NCBI GenBank assembly: GCA_009918425.1
Contig: RGEC01000025.1
Location: 1 to 15,566, forward strand
DNA length: 15,566 nt
Origin: Bacteroidota bacterium
Lineage (GTDB): Bacteria > Bacteroidota > Bacteroidia > NS11-12g > UBA955
Direction: 5' to 3'
Below the pieces are notes generated by a model. That model was given only the letters and a program-made list of their open reading frames with translations. It ran no database searches and was not told where the DNA came from. Numbering within the stretch: position 1 is the stretch's first letter; the number at the start of each line of letters is the position of its first letter. The position numbers and the translations under genes are program-made. Positions 4,580-13,078 of the stretch are shown in pieces.

Positions 4580-6688
4580 TCAGCGAAGGGTCCAAACGGC
4601 CTGAAGCTGGAAACTTCGGGGCGGACGAAGATCACAGGGTCTGCCTACGTATTCGCGGTTGAAGAGGTTGGTCACCTGTGCGTTAATCTTCCATTGATTA
4701 TTATCTGCCCTGATCAGGTGCCGGAAGCGATATTTCATCAGGTTGTTGGTATCATTGCGTGTATTGACAAAATTCAGCAACAGTCCCGCACTGTCACGGG
4801 CATACACAAAATCCGGATTGACCACGCGCGGCATGGTGTAGGTATAGCCGCCGAGCAGTTGCCATCGGGTGTTGCCCAGTTTCCCTTCACCCATGGTTTC
4901 AAATTCAAAACCGTTTACCTTGCCTGTTCCTACGTTGATGCTTTTAAATCCAAGCCCCAGGCCTGTATTGGGATCCCAGCTGCCGAAAGAAAATTCCATC
5001 ATATCGGTCAGTGTCATCTGAAAAATGCTCAGATCGGCAAAACCCCTGAATCCGCCAATTTTATAGCCCTGTTTTAGTCCCAGTTCTGCATTGCTGCCAG
5101 ATTCGGGCCTGAGTCCGGGATTGGAGTATACGGTTAGTGGTCCTACGGAAGTGGTAACAAATAACTCCGCCATGCTGGGAAAACGAAAACCCTGTCCGGC
5201 GCTGGCACGCAGGAAAGTGGCTCTGCCCACAGCATAATTTACGCCGGCCCTGAAAACAGGTTTTGTGTATACCGCATCATTGATGGCATACATTTCATAG
5301 CGTCCCCCACCCGAAAGCTGTAGTCTGCCATGTTTGTATTCGGTCTGAAAAAATGCCGCCCTATTTTCAGCAGTCTGTTTACCGCCAAATAATGGGGAGT
5401 GGGTTTCTGCCAGCATACCGGCTGCGCCAAATGTTAGGTTCAGATGCTGAAAAGCCCTGTTCAGTCTGTATTCAGCATATAGCAGGCTGCTTCCGTTGCT
5501 TTGGTCTGAACCCGCATTGTTGGCAGTGGCATCGTTCTCTAAAGCCAGATAACGTGCCTGCAATTTATGGGTTACTTTTTCTCTTTTCCATTCAGCAAAA
5601 GGGTCTATATGCAGCCTAAAGCCCTTATTGTAATTAAAACCTGAATCAAATGTTTCATAACCCTGCGCGTAGCTTTCCCACAGCAGAAACGAGCCGCTAT
5701 TGGATTGCTGTACACCTGTATTGGCTCCGTAATTCAGTCCTTTCACCCTGGCAGAAGTATGTTTTACCCGCACACCCATTCTCGCCCGGTGATTATATTC
5801 ATTTTTTCGGTAGCCCTGATCATAAAGCGCATTCCATTGAGCTGTAATTCCGGTATTTCCAATTCTTTGCGACCAGTAGCCATTGGTTCCGTGAACGCCT
5901 CTGCGGTTTGGGTTCCACCGAAGGCTGTCTCGGCGGGGAAAATCATAAAACCCTGCAAACCCGGTTACACGGGCATTGGCACGTTGTTCGGGTTCTGCAC
6001 TGCGCAGATTAACAACACCATTAAGCGCACTTGAGCCATACAACACACTGCCCGCGCTTTTCACAACTTCCACCGAAGCCAGATTTTCCACCGGCAGAAA
6101 ACCAAATTGCACCTGTCCGGCATCCGGACTTATCATCGGCAATTCATCCAGGGTTACCATCACACGGCTGCCTGCACCGTAGCTCCACCCGCTACCGTTG
6201 CGAATATTTACCTGTCCGTCGCTGACAGTTACACCCGGCATCTGATCGAGGGCCGTGGAAATATCCGAAGTGATCTTATTATTGATGAGATAAGGTTTTA
6301 AAAGCGATACACTCACTGAACTGCGGCTCAGACGCGATGGATTTTTATCGGTACTGATGATAAATTCATCCATAAATACCGCTTTAACCTGAAGGGTTAA
6401 TTCTATCTGCTGTCCGGGCATAAGATCCTGTTTTAGCAATGTATCCAGGGTGTAATGATTTCTTGCAGCTACCCGTATTCTGCGAATATCTTTCTCTAAC
6501 ACAATCCGGTTTTCTGAAACCGAAAATGTCCTGATTAGACCCATACTGCTGTAGGCAATAAAGGAATCGGGCTGTATGCCACTCCCATCCTCAGACTTTA
6601 GAACAACAATCTGGGCTTTGAGATATGCAGCCACGCAAAAAAGCAAAAGCAGCGTAAAGCGTTTTATAAAAAGAAATTTTGTGTACAT
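4580..6688 (-). CDS. TonB-dependent outer-membrane receptor
   Basis: A 702-residue TonB-dependent receptor that imports a scarce ligand (siderophore, metal complex, cobalamin or similar) across the outer membrane using TonB-ExbBD energy. A signal peptide spans residues 1-26 (FLFIKRFTLLLLFCVAAYLKAQ). A short ~80-residue beta-rich domain follows, then a TonB-box-like DEFIIST (107-113). The plug spans about 118-230, with SDISTALDQMPGVTVSDG, GSRVMVTLDELPM, VEVVKSAGSVLYGSSALNG and VVNLRS. The remaining ~470 residues are the barrel, ending in the family's NLFNREYVGRP and a terminal strand LQAVWTLR. The start at 6686-6688 is chosen for the signal peptide; the frame is open for 53 more codons upstream, across the divergent gene. 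The gene is divergent from a T9SS-secreted protein with only 19 bp between start codons. The substrate cannot be read from the sequence. Confidence 0.93.
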   Translation of the reverse strand: MYTKFLFIKRFTLLLLFCVAAYLKAQIVVLKSEDGSGIQPDSFIAYSSMGLIRTFSVSENRIVLEKDIRRIRVAARNHYTLDTLLKQDLMPGQQIELTLQVKAVFMDEFIISTDKNPSRLSRSSVSVSLLKPYLINNKITSDISTALDQMPGVTVSDGQVNIRNGSGWSYGAGSRVMVTLDELPMISPDAGQVQFGFLPVENLASVEVVKSAGSVLYGSSALNGVVNLRSAEPEQRANARVTGFAGFYDFPRRDSLRWNPNRRGVHGTNGYWSQRIGNTGITAQWNALYDQGYRKNEYNHRARMGVRVKHTSARVKGLNYGANTGVQQSNSGSFLLWESYAQGYETFDSGFNYNKGFRLHIDPFAEWKREKVTHKLQARYLALENDATANNAGSDQSNGSSLLYAEYRLNRAFQHLNLTFGAAGMLAETHSPLFGGKQTAENRAAFFQTEYKHGRLQLSGGGRYEMYAINDAVYTKPVFRAGVNYAVGRATFLRASAGQGFRFPSMAELFVTTSVGPLTVYSNPGLRPESGSNAELGLKQGYKIGGFRGFADLSIFQMTLTDMMEFSFGSWDPNTGLGLGFKSINVGTGKVNGFEFETMGEGKLGNTRWQLLGGYTYTMPRVVNPDFVYARDSAGLLLNFVNTRNDTNNLMKYRFRHLIRADNNQWKINAQVTNLFNREYVGRPCDLRPPRSFQLQAVWTLR

Positions 6689-6691
6689 TCG

Positions 6692-6707
6692 TGCAATCAA
6701 CATTGCA
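6692..6707. promoter_or_regulatory. Perfect dyad in the divergent TonB receptor / secreted protein gap
   Basis: TGCAAT (6692-6697) and ATTGCA (6702-6707) form a perfect inverted repeat around CAAC. It fills almost the whole 19-bp space between the two divergent start codons. Near-consensus -7 boxes with one mismatch each (TACATTCG at 6684-6691 on plus, TATCATTG at 6706-6713 on minus) abut or overlap it and the opposite start codons. It could be a shared operator. Confidence 0.4.
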
Positions 6708-6713
6708 ATGATA

Positions 6714-7418
6714 ATGGTTAAAAATTTCTTTTTTGCAACGGCTTTCATTTGTGCCGGAGCACTTATGGGCCAAACCTGCATTCCCGACAAAAGCCTTACA
6801 AAATCGGGTTTTCTTCCTGCAGTGCTGCCTCCGGCAGTTGTGAACACTCCTTACAATCAGGGTATTTCAGTACTAACTTTCCGCGATACTTACACCACCG
6901 TTTTGGGATCTAAAGTTCCGGTAAAAATTGATTCTATTAAAGTGCTAAAAATCGGTGGATTGCCCTCCGGAATAAATTACAAATGTCAGCATCCCCGTTG
7001 TGTTTTTTTATGGGATACTGTTCGTTGTATCAGCTTTTACGGCACAGCCGGACAGGTGGGTTCTTACCCTCTTAAAATTTATGTAAGGGCCTTTGCTAAA
7101 GTGGGCGGTTTTACACCAACAACACAAAATGATTCTATCAGTTCTTATACACTGGAAGTTGTGAACAATACAGCTTCCGTTTGGCAGCCTGTATCATCTT
7201 CCTTCCGCGTTTCGCCAAATCCCGGTAATGATATCGTGGAAATTGAGGACAGCCACGCCAATAGTAACTGGTTCATCACGGATCTTTCCGGCAGAAGGGT
7301 GGCTTTTAGTTTAATTGATAAAACACCTTACAGTGTGCGTTTTTCGGTAGCTGCACTTAAGTCGGGAATGTACATTGTTACCGACGGTCAAAGAAAAACT
7401 AAGTTTTTGGTTCCCTAA
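6714..7418 (+). CDS. Small secreted protein with Ig-like domain and T9SS sorting domain
   Basis: A 234-residue secreted protein. Residues 1-20 are a signal peptide (KNFFFATAFICAGALMGQ, cleavage likely before Thr-Cys). Residues ~40-150 look like the Ig/cadherin-like domain common in T9SS cargo. It has the pattern GLPSGINYKCQHPRC, followed by a third cysteine and FYGTAGQVGSYPLKIYVRA (Cys91, Cys96, Cys105, with Cys22 available for a disulfide). Residues ~163-234 are a type A sorting domain: FRVSPNPGND, WFITDLSGRRV, LKSGMYIVTDGQ and the basic end KTKFLVP. The start is the second of two close ATGs (6708 or 6714); both keep the signal peptide. It is divergent from the TonB receptor, which suggests shared control and perhaps capture of the same ligand, but the role is unproven. 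The next gene begins four bases after its stop. Confidence 0.88.
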   Translation: MVKNFFFATAFICAGALMGQTCIPDKSLTKSGFLPAVLPPAVVNTPYNQGISVLTFRDTYTTVLGSKVPVKIDSIKVLKIGGLPSGINYKCQHPRCVFLWDTVRCISFYGTAGQVGSYPLKIYVRAFAKVGGFTPTTQNDSISSYTLEVVNNTASVWQPVSSSFRVSPNPGNDIVEIEDSHANSNWFITDLSGRRVAFSLIDKTPYSVRFSVAALKSGMYIVTDGQRKTKFLVP

Positions 7419-7422
7419 GGGC

Positions 7423-7851
7423 ATGGACCCATTAATTATTTCTATTCCCCGAACCAAGGCAGAATTGCCTCAAATGATAGTGGCGGGATTCCTCTGCTTT
7501 GTGGTATGGTCTATTCACTACGCCATTTTTGGTGCTTTGGGTGGGTTTGTCTCTCTCGTTGTTGCCCTGGCCATTGTGTTTTTTCTGTACTTTAAACTCA
7601 GAGGTGATTACTTTGTGAAAGTTGACGAACAAGGTATTTCGTGGAAACAAAGCATTGTATCTAAGTACATATTTATTCCCTGGAATTATATGATGCGGGT
7701 GGATTATCTTGTGTATGAAATCAATTTTCAGATTAAGGAGAGCAGGCAGGTGGTAAGTTTTGCTACCAGCGGACTGGAAGATGAACAAACCGATGCACTG
7801 AAACAATATATTTCCGACACGGTAAAACGTATAAAGGAATCTCCACAGTAA
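7423..7851 (+). CDS. Two-helix membrane protein with PH-like C-terminal domain
   Basis: A 142-residue protein with two hydrophobic helices (about 18-36, IVAGFLCFVVWSIHYAIF, and 39-57, GGFVSLVVALAIVFFLYF). A ~75-residue domain follows: YFVKVDEQGISWKQSIVSKY, IPWNYMMRVDY, YEINFQIK, VSFATSG and a final helix EQTDALKQYISDTVKRI. Strands, the 'IPW' turn and a closing helix are the pattern of bacterial PH-like/YcxB-type domains facing the cytoplasm, but the match is by eye. The start at 7423 is chosen because it follows the upstream stop by four bases and the preceding residues belong to the upstream gene's coding sequence. It is probably expressed together with the secreted protein and perhaps with tyrS, 18 bp downstream. 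Function unknown. Confidence 0.72.
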   Translation: MDPLIISIPRTKAELPQMIVAGFLCFVVWSIHYAIFGALGGFVSLVVALAIVFFLYFKLRGDYFVKVDEQGISWKQSIVSKYIFIPWNYMMRVDYLVYEINFQIKESRQVVSFATSGLEDEQTDALKQYISDTVKRIKESPQ

Positions 7852-7857
7852 TTATTG

Positions 7858-7865
7858 TATTTTCG
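7858..7865 (+). promoter_or_regulatory. tyrS: Possible -7 box of tyrS
   Basis: TATTTTCG differs by one base from TAnnTTTG and is followed by CAGC and the tyrS ATG. This suggests an own promoter with a near-leaderless transcript, in addition to read-through from upstream. The evidence is the position and the one-mismatch match only. Confidence 0.35.
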
Positions 7866-7869
7866 CAGC

Positions 7870-9168
7870 ATGTCTTTCAGGCCCCACTTTGACTTTGTGG
7901 AAGAGTTGCGCTGGCGAGGCCTGCTGCATGATACCATGCCGGGTACCCAGGAATTGCTGAATAGTGAGCGCGTTTCCGGTTATTGCGGATTCGACCCTAC
8001 GGCAGATTCACTCCATATTGGAAACCTTGTACCCATAACGCTTTTGATTTTGCTGCAAAAAGCCGGTCACAAGCCTATAGCTCTTGTAGGCGGAGCCACC
8101 GGTATGGTGGGTGATCCAAGCGGAAAAAGCGATGAAAGAAAATTACTGGATGTGTCGCAGATAGAACACAACCTAAACTGCCAGAAACAACAATTGATGA
8201 AATTTTTAGATTTTGAAAACGTTGAAAATCGGGCAGAAATGGTCAATAATTATGATTGGTTTGGCAAGTTTGGTTTTCTGGAGTTCATACGGGATGTAGG
8301 CAAACATATCACCGTCAATTATATGATGGGCAAAGACAGCGTAAAAAACAGGCTGGAAGGTGGTGGTATGTCCTTTACTGAGTTCTCATATCAACTCGTA
8401 CAAGGCTATGATTTTTACCATTTGTACACCCAAAGAGGCTGTAAACTACAGCTTGGCGGTAGCGATCAGTGGGGAAATATTACTACCGGGACGGAGCTTA
8501 TCCGCCGTAAAACAGGGGGTGAGGCCTTTGCCATCACGGCACCACTGATAACCAAAAGCGACGGAACCAAGTTTGGAAAGAGCGAGGGTGGCAATGTATG
8601 GTTAGACAGGAATAAAACTTCACCTTACCGATTCTATCAATTCTGGCTGAATGTGGCAGATGAAGATGCGGTGAGGTTTATCAAGATTTACTCATTAAAA
8701 AGCCGAAGTGAAATAGAGCAAGTAATTGCAGAGCATTCAGGGCAGGAACATCTGCGCATATTACAAAAAGCTTTGGCAGAAGAAATGACCGAAAGGGTGC
8801 ACTCAGCCGAGGACCTTGCATTATCCATAAAAGCCACCCATGTGTTCTTTGGCGGTGGCTCAAGCGAAGATTTATCTTCATTGGATACAGAAACACTGAA
8901 AAGCAGTCTGGAAGGCATGGAGAAATTCACCATTAAAACAGCGGACTTGTCCGGCGGTATACAGGTGCTGGATTTGCTGGCCCAATACACACAAATATTC
9001 CCAAGCAAAGGAGAGGCACGCAAAATGATACAGGCGCAGGCCGTTTCTATTAACAAAGAAAAGTATACCGATATTAACGGAACCATCGACAGCAGTTTTC
9101 TGCTTCATGGCAAATACCTGCTGGTGCAAAAAGGGAAGAAAAACTACTTCGTGGTTGAGGTAGTCTAA
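7870..9168 (+). CDS. tyrS: Tyrosyl-tRNA synthetase
   Basis: A 432-residue class I synthetase that charges tRNA-Tyr with tyrosine. The HIGH-type signature is SLHIGNL (HIGN at 49-52). GGATGMVGDPSGKSDER follows (74-90), then the tyrosine-site segment SYQLVQGYDF (173-182), LGGSDQWGN (195-203) and the KMSKS-type loop KFGKS (234-238). The C-terminus (about 362-430) is an S4 RNA-binding domain (LLAQYTQIFPSKGEARKMIQ, then AVSINKEK) that recognises tRNA. Length and order fit the bacterial TyrRS with the KFGKS motif. I chose the ATG at 7870 because the conserved N-terminus FVEELRWRGLLHD follows and a -7-like box ends four bases before it. The stop TAA overlaps the stop of the convergent Wzz-like gene by four bases (CTAA). 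Confidence 0.97.
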   Translation: MSFRPHFDFVEELRWRGLLHDTMPGTQELLNSERVSGYCGFDPTADSLHIGNLVPITLLILLQKAGHKPIALVGGATGMVGDPSGKSDERKLLDVSQIEHNLNCQKQQLMKFLDFENVENRAEMVNNYDWFGKFGFLEFIRDVGKHITVNYMMGKDSVKNRLEGGGMSFTEFSYQLVQGYDFYHLYTQRGCKLQLGGSDQWGNITTGTELIRRKTGGEAFAITAPLITKSDGTKFGKSEGGNVWLDRNKTSPYRFYQFWLNVADEDAVRFIKIYSLKSRSEIEQVIAEHSGQEHLRILQKALAEEMTERVHSAEDLALSIKATHVFFGGGSSEDLSSLDTETLKSSLEGMEKFTIKTADLSGGIQVLDLLAQYTQIFPSKGEARKMIQAQAVSINKEKYTDINGTIDSSFLLHGKYLLVQKGKKNYFVVEVV

Positions 9169-10205
9169 GGATTCATTTTTCTAAAGGCCTGTTTCTGTTT
9201 AACCAGGTATTCCTTGGCCAAGTGAAAACCAACAACCAGCGCGGTTCCCAGGATTAAACCAAGAAAACCGAAAATAGCACCCTTTTTATAGGGTTCAGGA
9301 TAAGTGGCTTCGAGTGGAAATCGAATATCATCAACCACAGCAATAAAAGGCCGTTTTTTCTCCAGTTCCATTTTGGCCGCATTCAACGCCGCTAAACTTT
9401 CACCGTATTGCGCATTCAGCATACTGATATCTCTTTGTAACTGGTTTTGGGGTACTGTTGCCCTGCGCATAACCGTCCCAAAGCCCCGATCCTGCATTGC
9501 TGCTGAAGTATATTCTTTTCCTTGCAATGCTGCCAGTAATGAATCTCTGCGGCGAACTGTAGCCTTTATTATCATATTAGCCCTGTCCATCCGCTTATCT
9601 ATATAGAAATCTGAAATGGTATGGAGATGAAGTTCAAGAAAGCGTTTACAAAAAACCGCATCCCCATTGGAAAAAGACATCACCAATAATCCCGACTCCT
9701 TGGAAGCGGCTTTGAAAGTTGGTTTAATTCCATTGCTAAAAGACCTGAGTATCTCATCTTTGGTAGGGTTGTCTCCAATTTTATACCCGCTTTGGAACCA
9801 ATTCGGATTTGTAGAGTCAGCACCTTGTTTCTTTAACAAATAATTAACCAAGGGCATATATTTCCCATTTTCATTGGTATTTCTAAGCAAAGTATATTCT
9901 ATTAGAAGGTTGCTAAAGGCCAGATCATTCATTATGGCCTTGTTGCTGGTGGGAGACTGTCCTGTAATGGCAGCCATCAGCGGATTGGAAACCGGAGATC
10001 CGTTCAGTATCTCATCTTCCAGCATATAGGTAATCTGAGCAGAAAAAAAAGGGGTTTTCTGACGCTCTTTATACCATTGAAAAAACCCTAAAAGAATAGC
10101 TAAAATCATAGGAACATACCACACACGAATAAGTTTACGCCAATAGGGCTTTATCAGTTTGAGATAACTGAAAAGGTTAAATGGTTTTTTTGCCGGTGTA
10201 TTCAT
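9165..10205 (-). CDS. Wzz/chain-length-determinant-like inner-membrane protein
   Basis: A 346-residue polysaccharide co-polymerase-like protein. It has a cytoplasmic N-terminus (NLFSYLKLIKPYWRKLIR), a first membrane helix at about 27-44 and a long periplasmic part rich in helices (about 50-305, including the coiled-coil-like LQRDISMLNAQYGESLAALNAAKMELEKKRP). A proline-containing turn (FPLEATYPEPYKKG) and a second helix (about 309-329, GAIFGFLGLILGTALVVGF) follow, as in Wzz/GumC proteins that set polymer length and contact the outer-membrane exporter. No tyrosine-kinase domain is attached. Its ATG overlaps the stop of the exporter gene by one base (TAATG), so translation is coupled and it is the last gene of the rmlA-exporter-wzz unit. 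If the exporter is truly broken, this gene would depend on re-initiation at the downstream part. Confidence 0.88.
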   Translation of the reverse strand: MNTPAKKPFNLFSYLKLIKPYWRKLIRVWYVPMILAILLGFFQWYKERQKTPFFSAQITYMLEDEILNGSPVSNPLMAAITGQSPTSNKAIMNDLAFSNLLIEYTLLRNTNENGKYMPLVNYLLKKQGADSTNPNWFQSGYKIGDNPTKDEILRSFSNGIKPTFKAASKESGLLVMSFSNGDAVFCKRFLELHLHTISDFYIDKRMDRANMIIKATVRRRDSLLAALQGKEYTSAAMQDRGFGTVMRRATVPQNQLQRDISMLNAQYGESLAALNAAKMELEKKRPFIAVVDDIRFPLEATYPEPYKKGAIFGFLGLILGTALVVGFHLAKEYLVKQKQAFRKMNP

Positions 10206-11215
10206 TATCTTCCTATTGCCAGACGGTATATACCCAAAACAGACAACACAGTAGTAGCCCTCATCATGGTTTGGTTGAGGAAGCCATCTACACTGAAGCG
10301 TTTACGCTGCTTGTACGGTTCTTCGGTTTTCATGCGATTGTTTACTACGATAGTGCTTCCGGGTTTGATTTTTGGATATACCTTGAAGAAAACATAGCTA
10401 CGTGTCGCTACCCTGCGGCCACCCTGATGCACTACTACTACTTTCTTTTTATCGGAAGTATTGGTGAAACCGCCACCAAAGAATTTGATATAAAATTTGG
10501 CACGTTTGTTTCTCAGGTAATAAGCACCAATGTCATTAGGGGTCTGTTTGTTGAGGTCTCCCGTCAGATAAACAAGATTGTCTGTGTACGGGATGTAGAT
10601 ATGGTCACCGTTTTTCATGATATGATTAAACCTTGATTTACGATCACTCATGGCTTTTGGGGTTTTCAATACAATATCGATGGTGTCGCCTGGCCCTTGG
10701 GCACGACGCAGTCTACTGCTGTTGGGATTGGCATTGGGGCGATACCCTCCGGCTCTTTTGATAATAGAAGCAAGTTTGTCATTTTCAGACTGTAAAGCAT
10801 AGTATCCGGGATAGTTTACTGCACCATCTATGTAAACCAGTTTTAATGGCACAAAATTGGGGTTTCTGCGCACAAACACCTTGTCAAAAGGCTGTAGTTG
10901 CATATTTACCAAACGATCATCAAAACTTAGGTTACTGGTAATGGTGGTGTTCAATACCTGGGGTTTTAAAAACTGATATTTACCATCCTTGAAAAAGAAG
11001 TTTCTCACAACCTCCACGGTTGTTCCTGCTGTAATGAATTCGAGTCCGCCGGCAGCGTCTATTAGATTCTGCAAGGTCATATTTTCAGCATAAACATATT
11101 GACCCTCACGGCGAACGGGGCCATATATGGAAACTTCAAAATCATTTTTCAGTTCGCTGAGATCAAAAAGCTGCAGCACATCATTTTTCTGTAATACAAT
11201 GTTGTCATTCCAATC
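10205..11215 (-). pseudogene. 3' part of the SLBB polysaccharide exporter, cut off by in-frame TAA
   Basis: This is the same reading frame as the next feature, continuing directly after the TAA at 11216-11218. It encodes about 336 residues beginning DWNDNIVLQKNDVLQLFDL. It holds two further SLBB repeats (VSIYGPVRREGQY and VYIDGAVNYPGYY), a degenerate one (VYLTGDLNKQTPND), a basic tail and a C-terminal hydrophobic helix (TTVLSVLGIYRLAIG) that may insert in the outer membrane. The only nearby start is a GTG at 11177-11179. It would cut through the strand motif that precedes every SLBB repeat, and no in-frame ATG lies close, so independent initiation is unlikely. I regard it as the remainder of one gene split by a nonsense codon, a read-through codon or a sequencing error. 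If called as a separate gene it would run 10205-11179. Confidence 0.8.
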
Positions 11216-11218
11216 TTA
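11216..11218 (-). other. In-frame TAA interrupting the exporter reading frame
   Basis: Codon 621 of the exporter frame reads TAA between CCA AGG and GAT TGG. Upstream and downstream coding lie in the same frame (13078 to 10205 is 958 triplets including the final stop). The residues just after it (NIVLQKNDVLQLFDLSELKN) repeat the pattern that precedes SLBB repeat 4 (LELEDRDTIVIYRLTDLRKF). This shows from inside the protein that coding was meant to continue. Confidence 0.85.
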
Positions 11219-13078
11219 CCTTGGAACAATAAAACTAGATTTTTCATCACGCACTCGAAGTGCTGTTGATGCATTAGGGCCATCTTCTGTTGCTTCAATA
11301 TCAAAATTAATTGGATGAGTTCCGGGCTTTACATCCTCCGGTTTAAAGGCAATCAGGCGTTTATTGAAATTGGCATCCGTTCGCATGATAAATCCGCTTT
11401 TTTCATCCGCTTCATCGTTCAAACCACCGGCCATAAAAAACATTTCACCCAGTTTAAGTCCGGCTATAAATTGCTTTTGAAAAGGCCTTCTGACTGAACC
11501 ATCAATTCTTACATCATTGAATTTACGCAAATCTGTAAGCCTGTAAATAACAATTGTATCTCTATCTTCAAGCTCCAAATCAGCTGCTGTTCCGGGCTTT
11601 GCAATAGCTTCTCCCGGATTAAAACTCATATATTTCTTTTCAAGATTTTTAGATGTTCTAACCAAAAATCCCCTCTCGGTAAAAGCATCAGAAGTTAACC
11701 CGTTTGCGTTTTTCAGCATGCTGCTTATACGCATTCCTTTCTTCACTTTATAATGCCCCGGAACAGAAACTGCGCCCGAAATTTGCACCATAAACTGATT
11801 GTCCATCCCTATGAACTTAATTTCTACAGATTCGCCTCCCGTCATCACAAAATTCTTTTTGGCTTTCAGCAAACTATCATAGTTCAGCGACATAACTTCA
11901 TATTCATTGTTGTGAATGCGCCTTACCAATATATCCTTTAGAAAAGCATTGGGTTGCAAACCACCGGCAAATCGAATTAAATCAGCCATGGTTTCACCAT
12001 TTTTTAACTCGTACCTGCCGGGTCTTCTTACCGCACCACCCACATTAACCAGGTTAGCAACCGGAGCAACAATAATATAATCATTGTTTTGCAGGTAAAC
12101 TTCACGCTGATGTTTAACATCCGCATAGTATTCATATAAATCAAAGGAATCGCGGATTTTGCCATCGCGTTTGATATAAATATTCCTTACAGAACCAATA
12201 TCTGTGGGCCCGCCCATGCTCACAAGCACATTGAAGGCTCCATTGGTTGCGGGAATCGTGTATGTACCGGGAGAAAATACTTCACCAAAAATATTTACGC
12301 TGACCATCCTGGGTCGGGTAACTGTAACAGAAAAGGATGATTCCTGACCCCCCAATCCCAATCTTGAACCGACCAACTCCCTCACTTTTTGCAGTGAAAC
12401 ACCCTTTACAAAAATCTTTTGATAACCTTCAATGTCAATACTGCCAGACTGGCTTACAACATATGTTTTGCTCCAGTAACGATATCCCCAAACTTCCAAC
12501 TGAACCTGATCGCCGGTACCCAGCACATAATTGTCTGTGACAGGAATCTCGTCTGTTTTCTGGTAAAAACGGAAACTTCCATCCCTAAAAAACTGATGCC
12601 CATAAACACTTGCAGAGGGAAAATTCTTTTTGTTGCGGTATTTATCCATTTCACGCTGCTGCTCCTCAATGATGGCTCTCTCCTGCAGTGCTATCATTTT
12701 CAGGTTTTCAGTCTGAATGCGTATAACTTCTTTTTCTTCTGCTGTGAGTAAATCCGGGTCTTTGGATTTGAGATAAGCGAGTTCCTGTTCCAGTTTCAAT
12801 CGCTGGCTTTTCAGGTTCATTTTCTTCAATTCCAGCTCGTTTTTTTTCTCTTCAGGATCTATTTCGTCCCCATCCTCATTTTGTTGCTCGTCAACATCGC
12901 CGGATTTTGCAGGCTGGGGGCCCTGAGGTGTAACCTGGTTTTTGGGCTTTGTCGTATCAACATAGCCACCATACCCGGGCATCATTCCGGGAAGCATACC
13001 GGGGAACATAAACTGGCCTTGTAGTTTTCCCAGGCCGAATACCGTCAAAACAATTCCTAATAGTATACGATTCTTCAC
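11216..13078 (-). CDS. Polysaccharide export outer-membrane protein (Wza-like, SLBB repeats), ends at premature TAA
   Basis: The 620-residue N-terminal part of an exporter whose intact frame would be 957 codons. A signal peptide spans 1-21, and there is no lipobox. A Met/Pro/Gly-rich stretch (23-38), an acidic linker and a coiled coil (about 75-150) follow. The Poly_export domain (about 180-258) opens with DNYVLGTGDQVQLEVWG. Four SLBB repeats begin near residues 261 (VNIFGEVFSPGTY), 344 (VNVGGAVRRPGRY), 431 (VQISGAVSVPGHY) and 523 (VRIDGSVRRP). Such proteins form the outer-membrane channel for capsule or exopolysaccharide, joined to a Wzz-type protein. The start is GTG (13076-13078), overlapping the rmlA stop as GTGA; an in-frame TAA lies just upstream, so no earlier start exists. 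The TAA at 11216-11218 removes two or more SLBB repeats and the C-terminus. Confidence 0.88.
   Translation of the reverse strand: MKNRILLGIVLTVFGLGKLQGQFMFPGMLPGMMPGYGGYVDTTKPKNQVTPQGPQPAKSGDVDEQQNEDGDEIDPEEKKNELELKKMNLKSQRLKLEQELAYLKSKDPDLLTAEEKEVIRIQTENLKMIALQERAIIEEQQREMDKYRNKKNFPSASVYGHQFFRDGSFRFYQKTDEIPVTDNYVLGTGDQVQLEVWGYRYWSKTYVVSQSGSIDIEGYQKIFVKGVSLQKVRELVGSRLGLGGQESSFSVTVTRPRMVSVNIFGEVFSPGTYTIPATNGAFNVLVSMGGPTDIGSVRNIYIKRDGKIRDSFDLYEYYADVKHQREVYLQNNDYIIVAPVANLVNVGGAVRRPGRYELKNGETMADLIRFAGGLQPNAFLKDILVRRIHNNEYEVMSLNYDSLLKAKKNFVMTGGESVEIKFIGMDNQFMVQISGAVSVPGHYKVKKGMRISSMLKNANGLTSDAFTERGFLVRTSKNLEKKYMSFNPGEAIAKPGTAADLELEDRDTIVIYRLTDLRKFNDVRIDGSVRRPFQKQFIAGLKLGEMFFMAGGLNDEADEKSGFIMRTDANFNKRLIAFKPEDVKPGTHPINFDIEATEDGPNASTALRVRDEKSSFIVPR

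Noticed and set aside
4568..5077. Open frame opposite the TonB receptor 3' end
   Set aside because: Antisense shadow. The minus-strand frame encodes clear receptor motifs throughout.
6689..6847. TonB receptor starting at 6847
   Set aside because: The extra 53 residues precede a proper signal peptide and would overlap the divergent gene's start.
10181..10636. Plus-strand frame opposite the end of the exporter
   Set aside because: It overlaps SLBB coding and the Wzz start on the other strand and has no recognisable protein features.
11216..11218. TAA as a recoded sense codon in this organism
   Set aside because: TAA also ends the T9SS genes, DUF1653, GAPDH, tyrS and the exporter frame itself, so it is a normal stop here.
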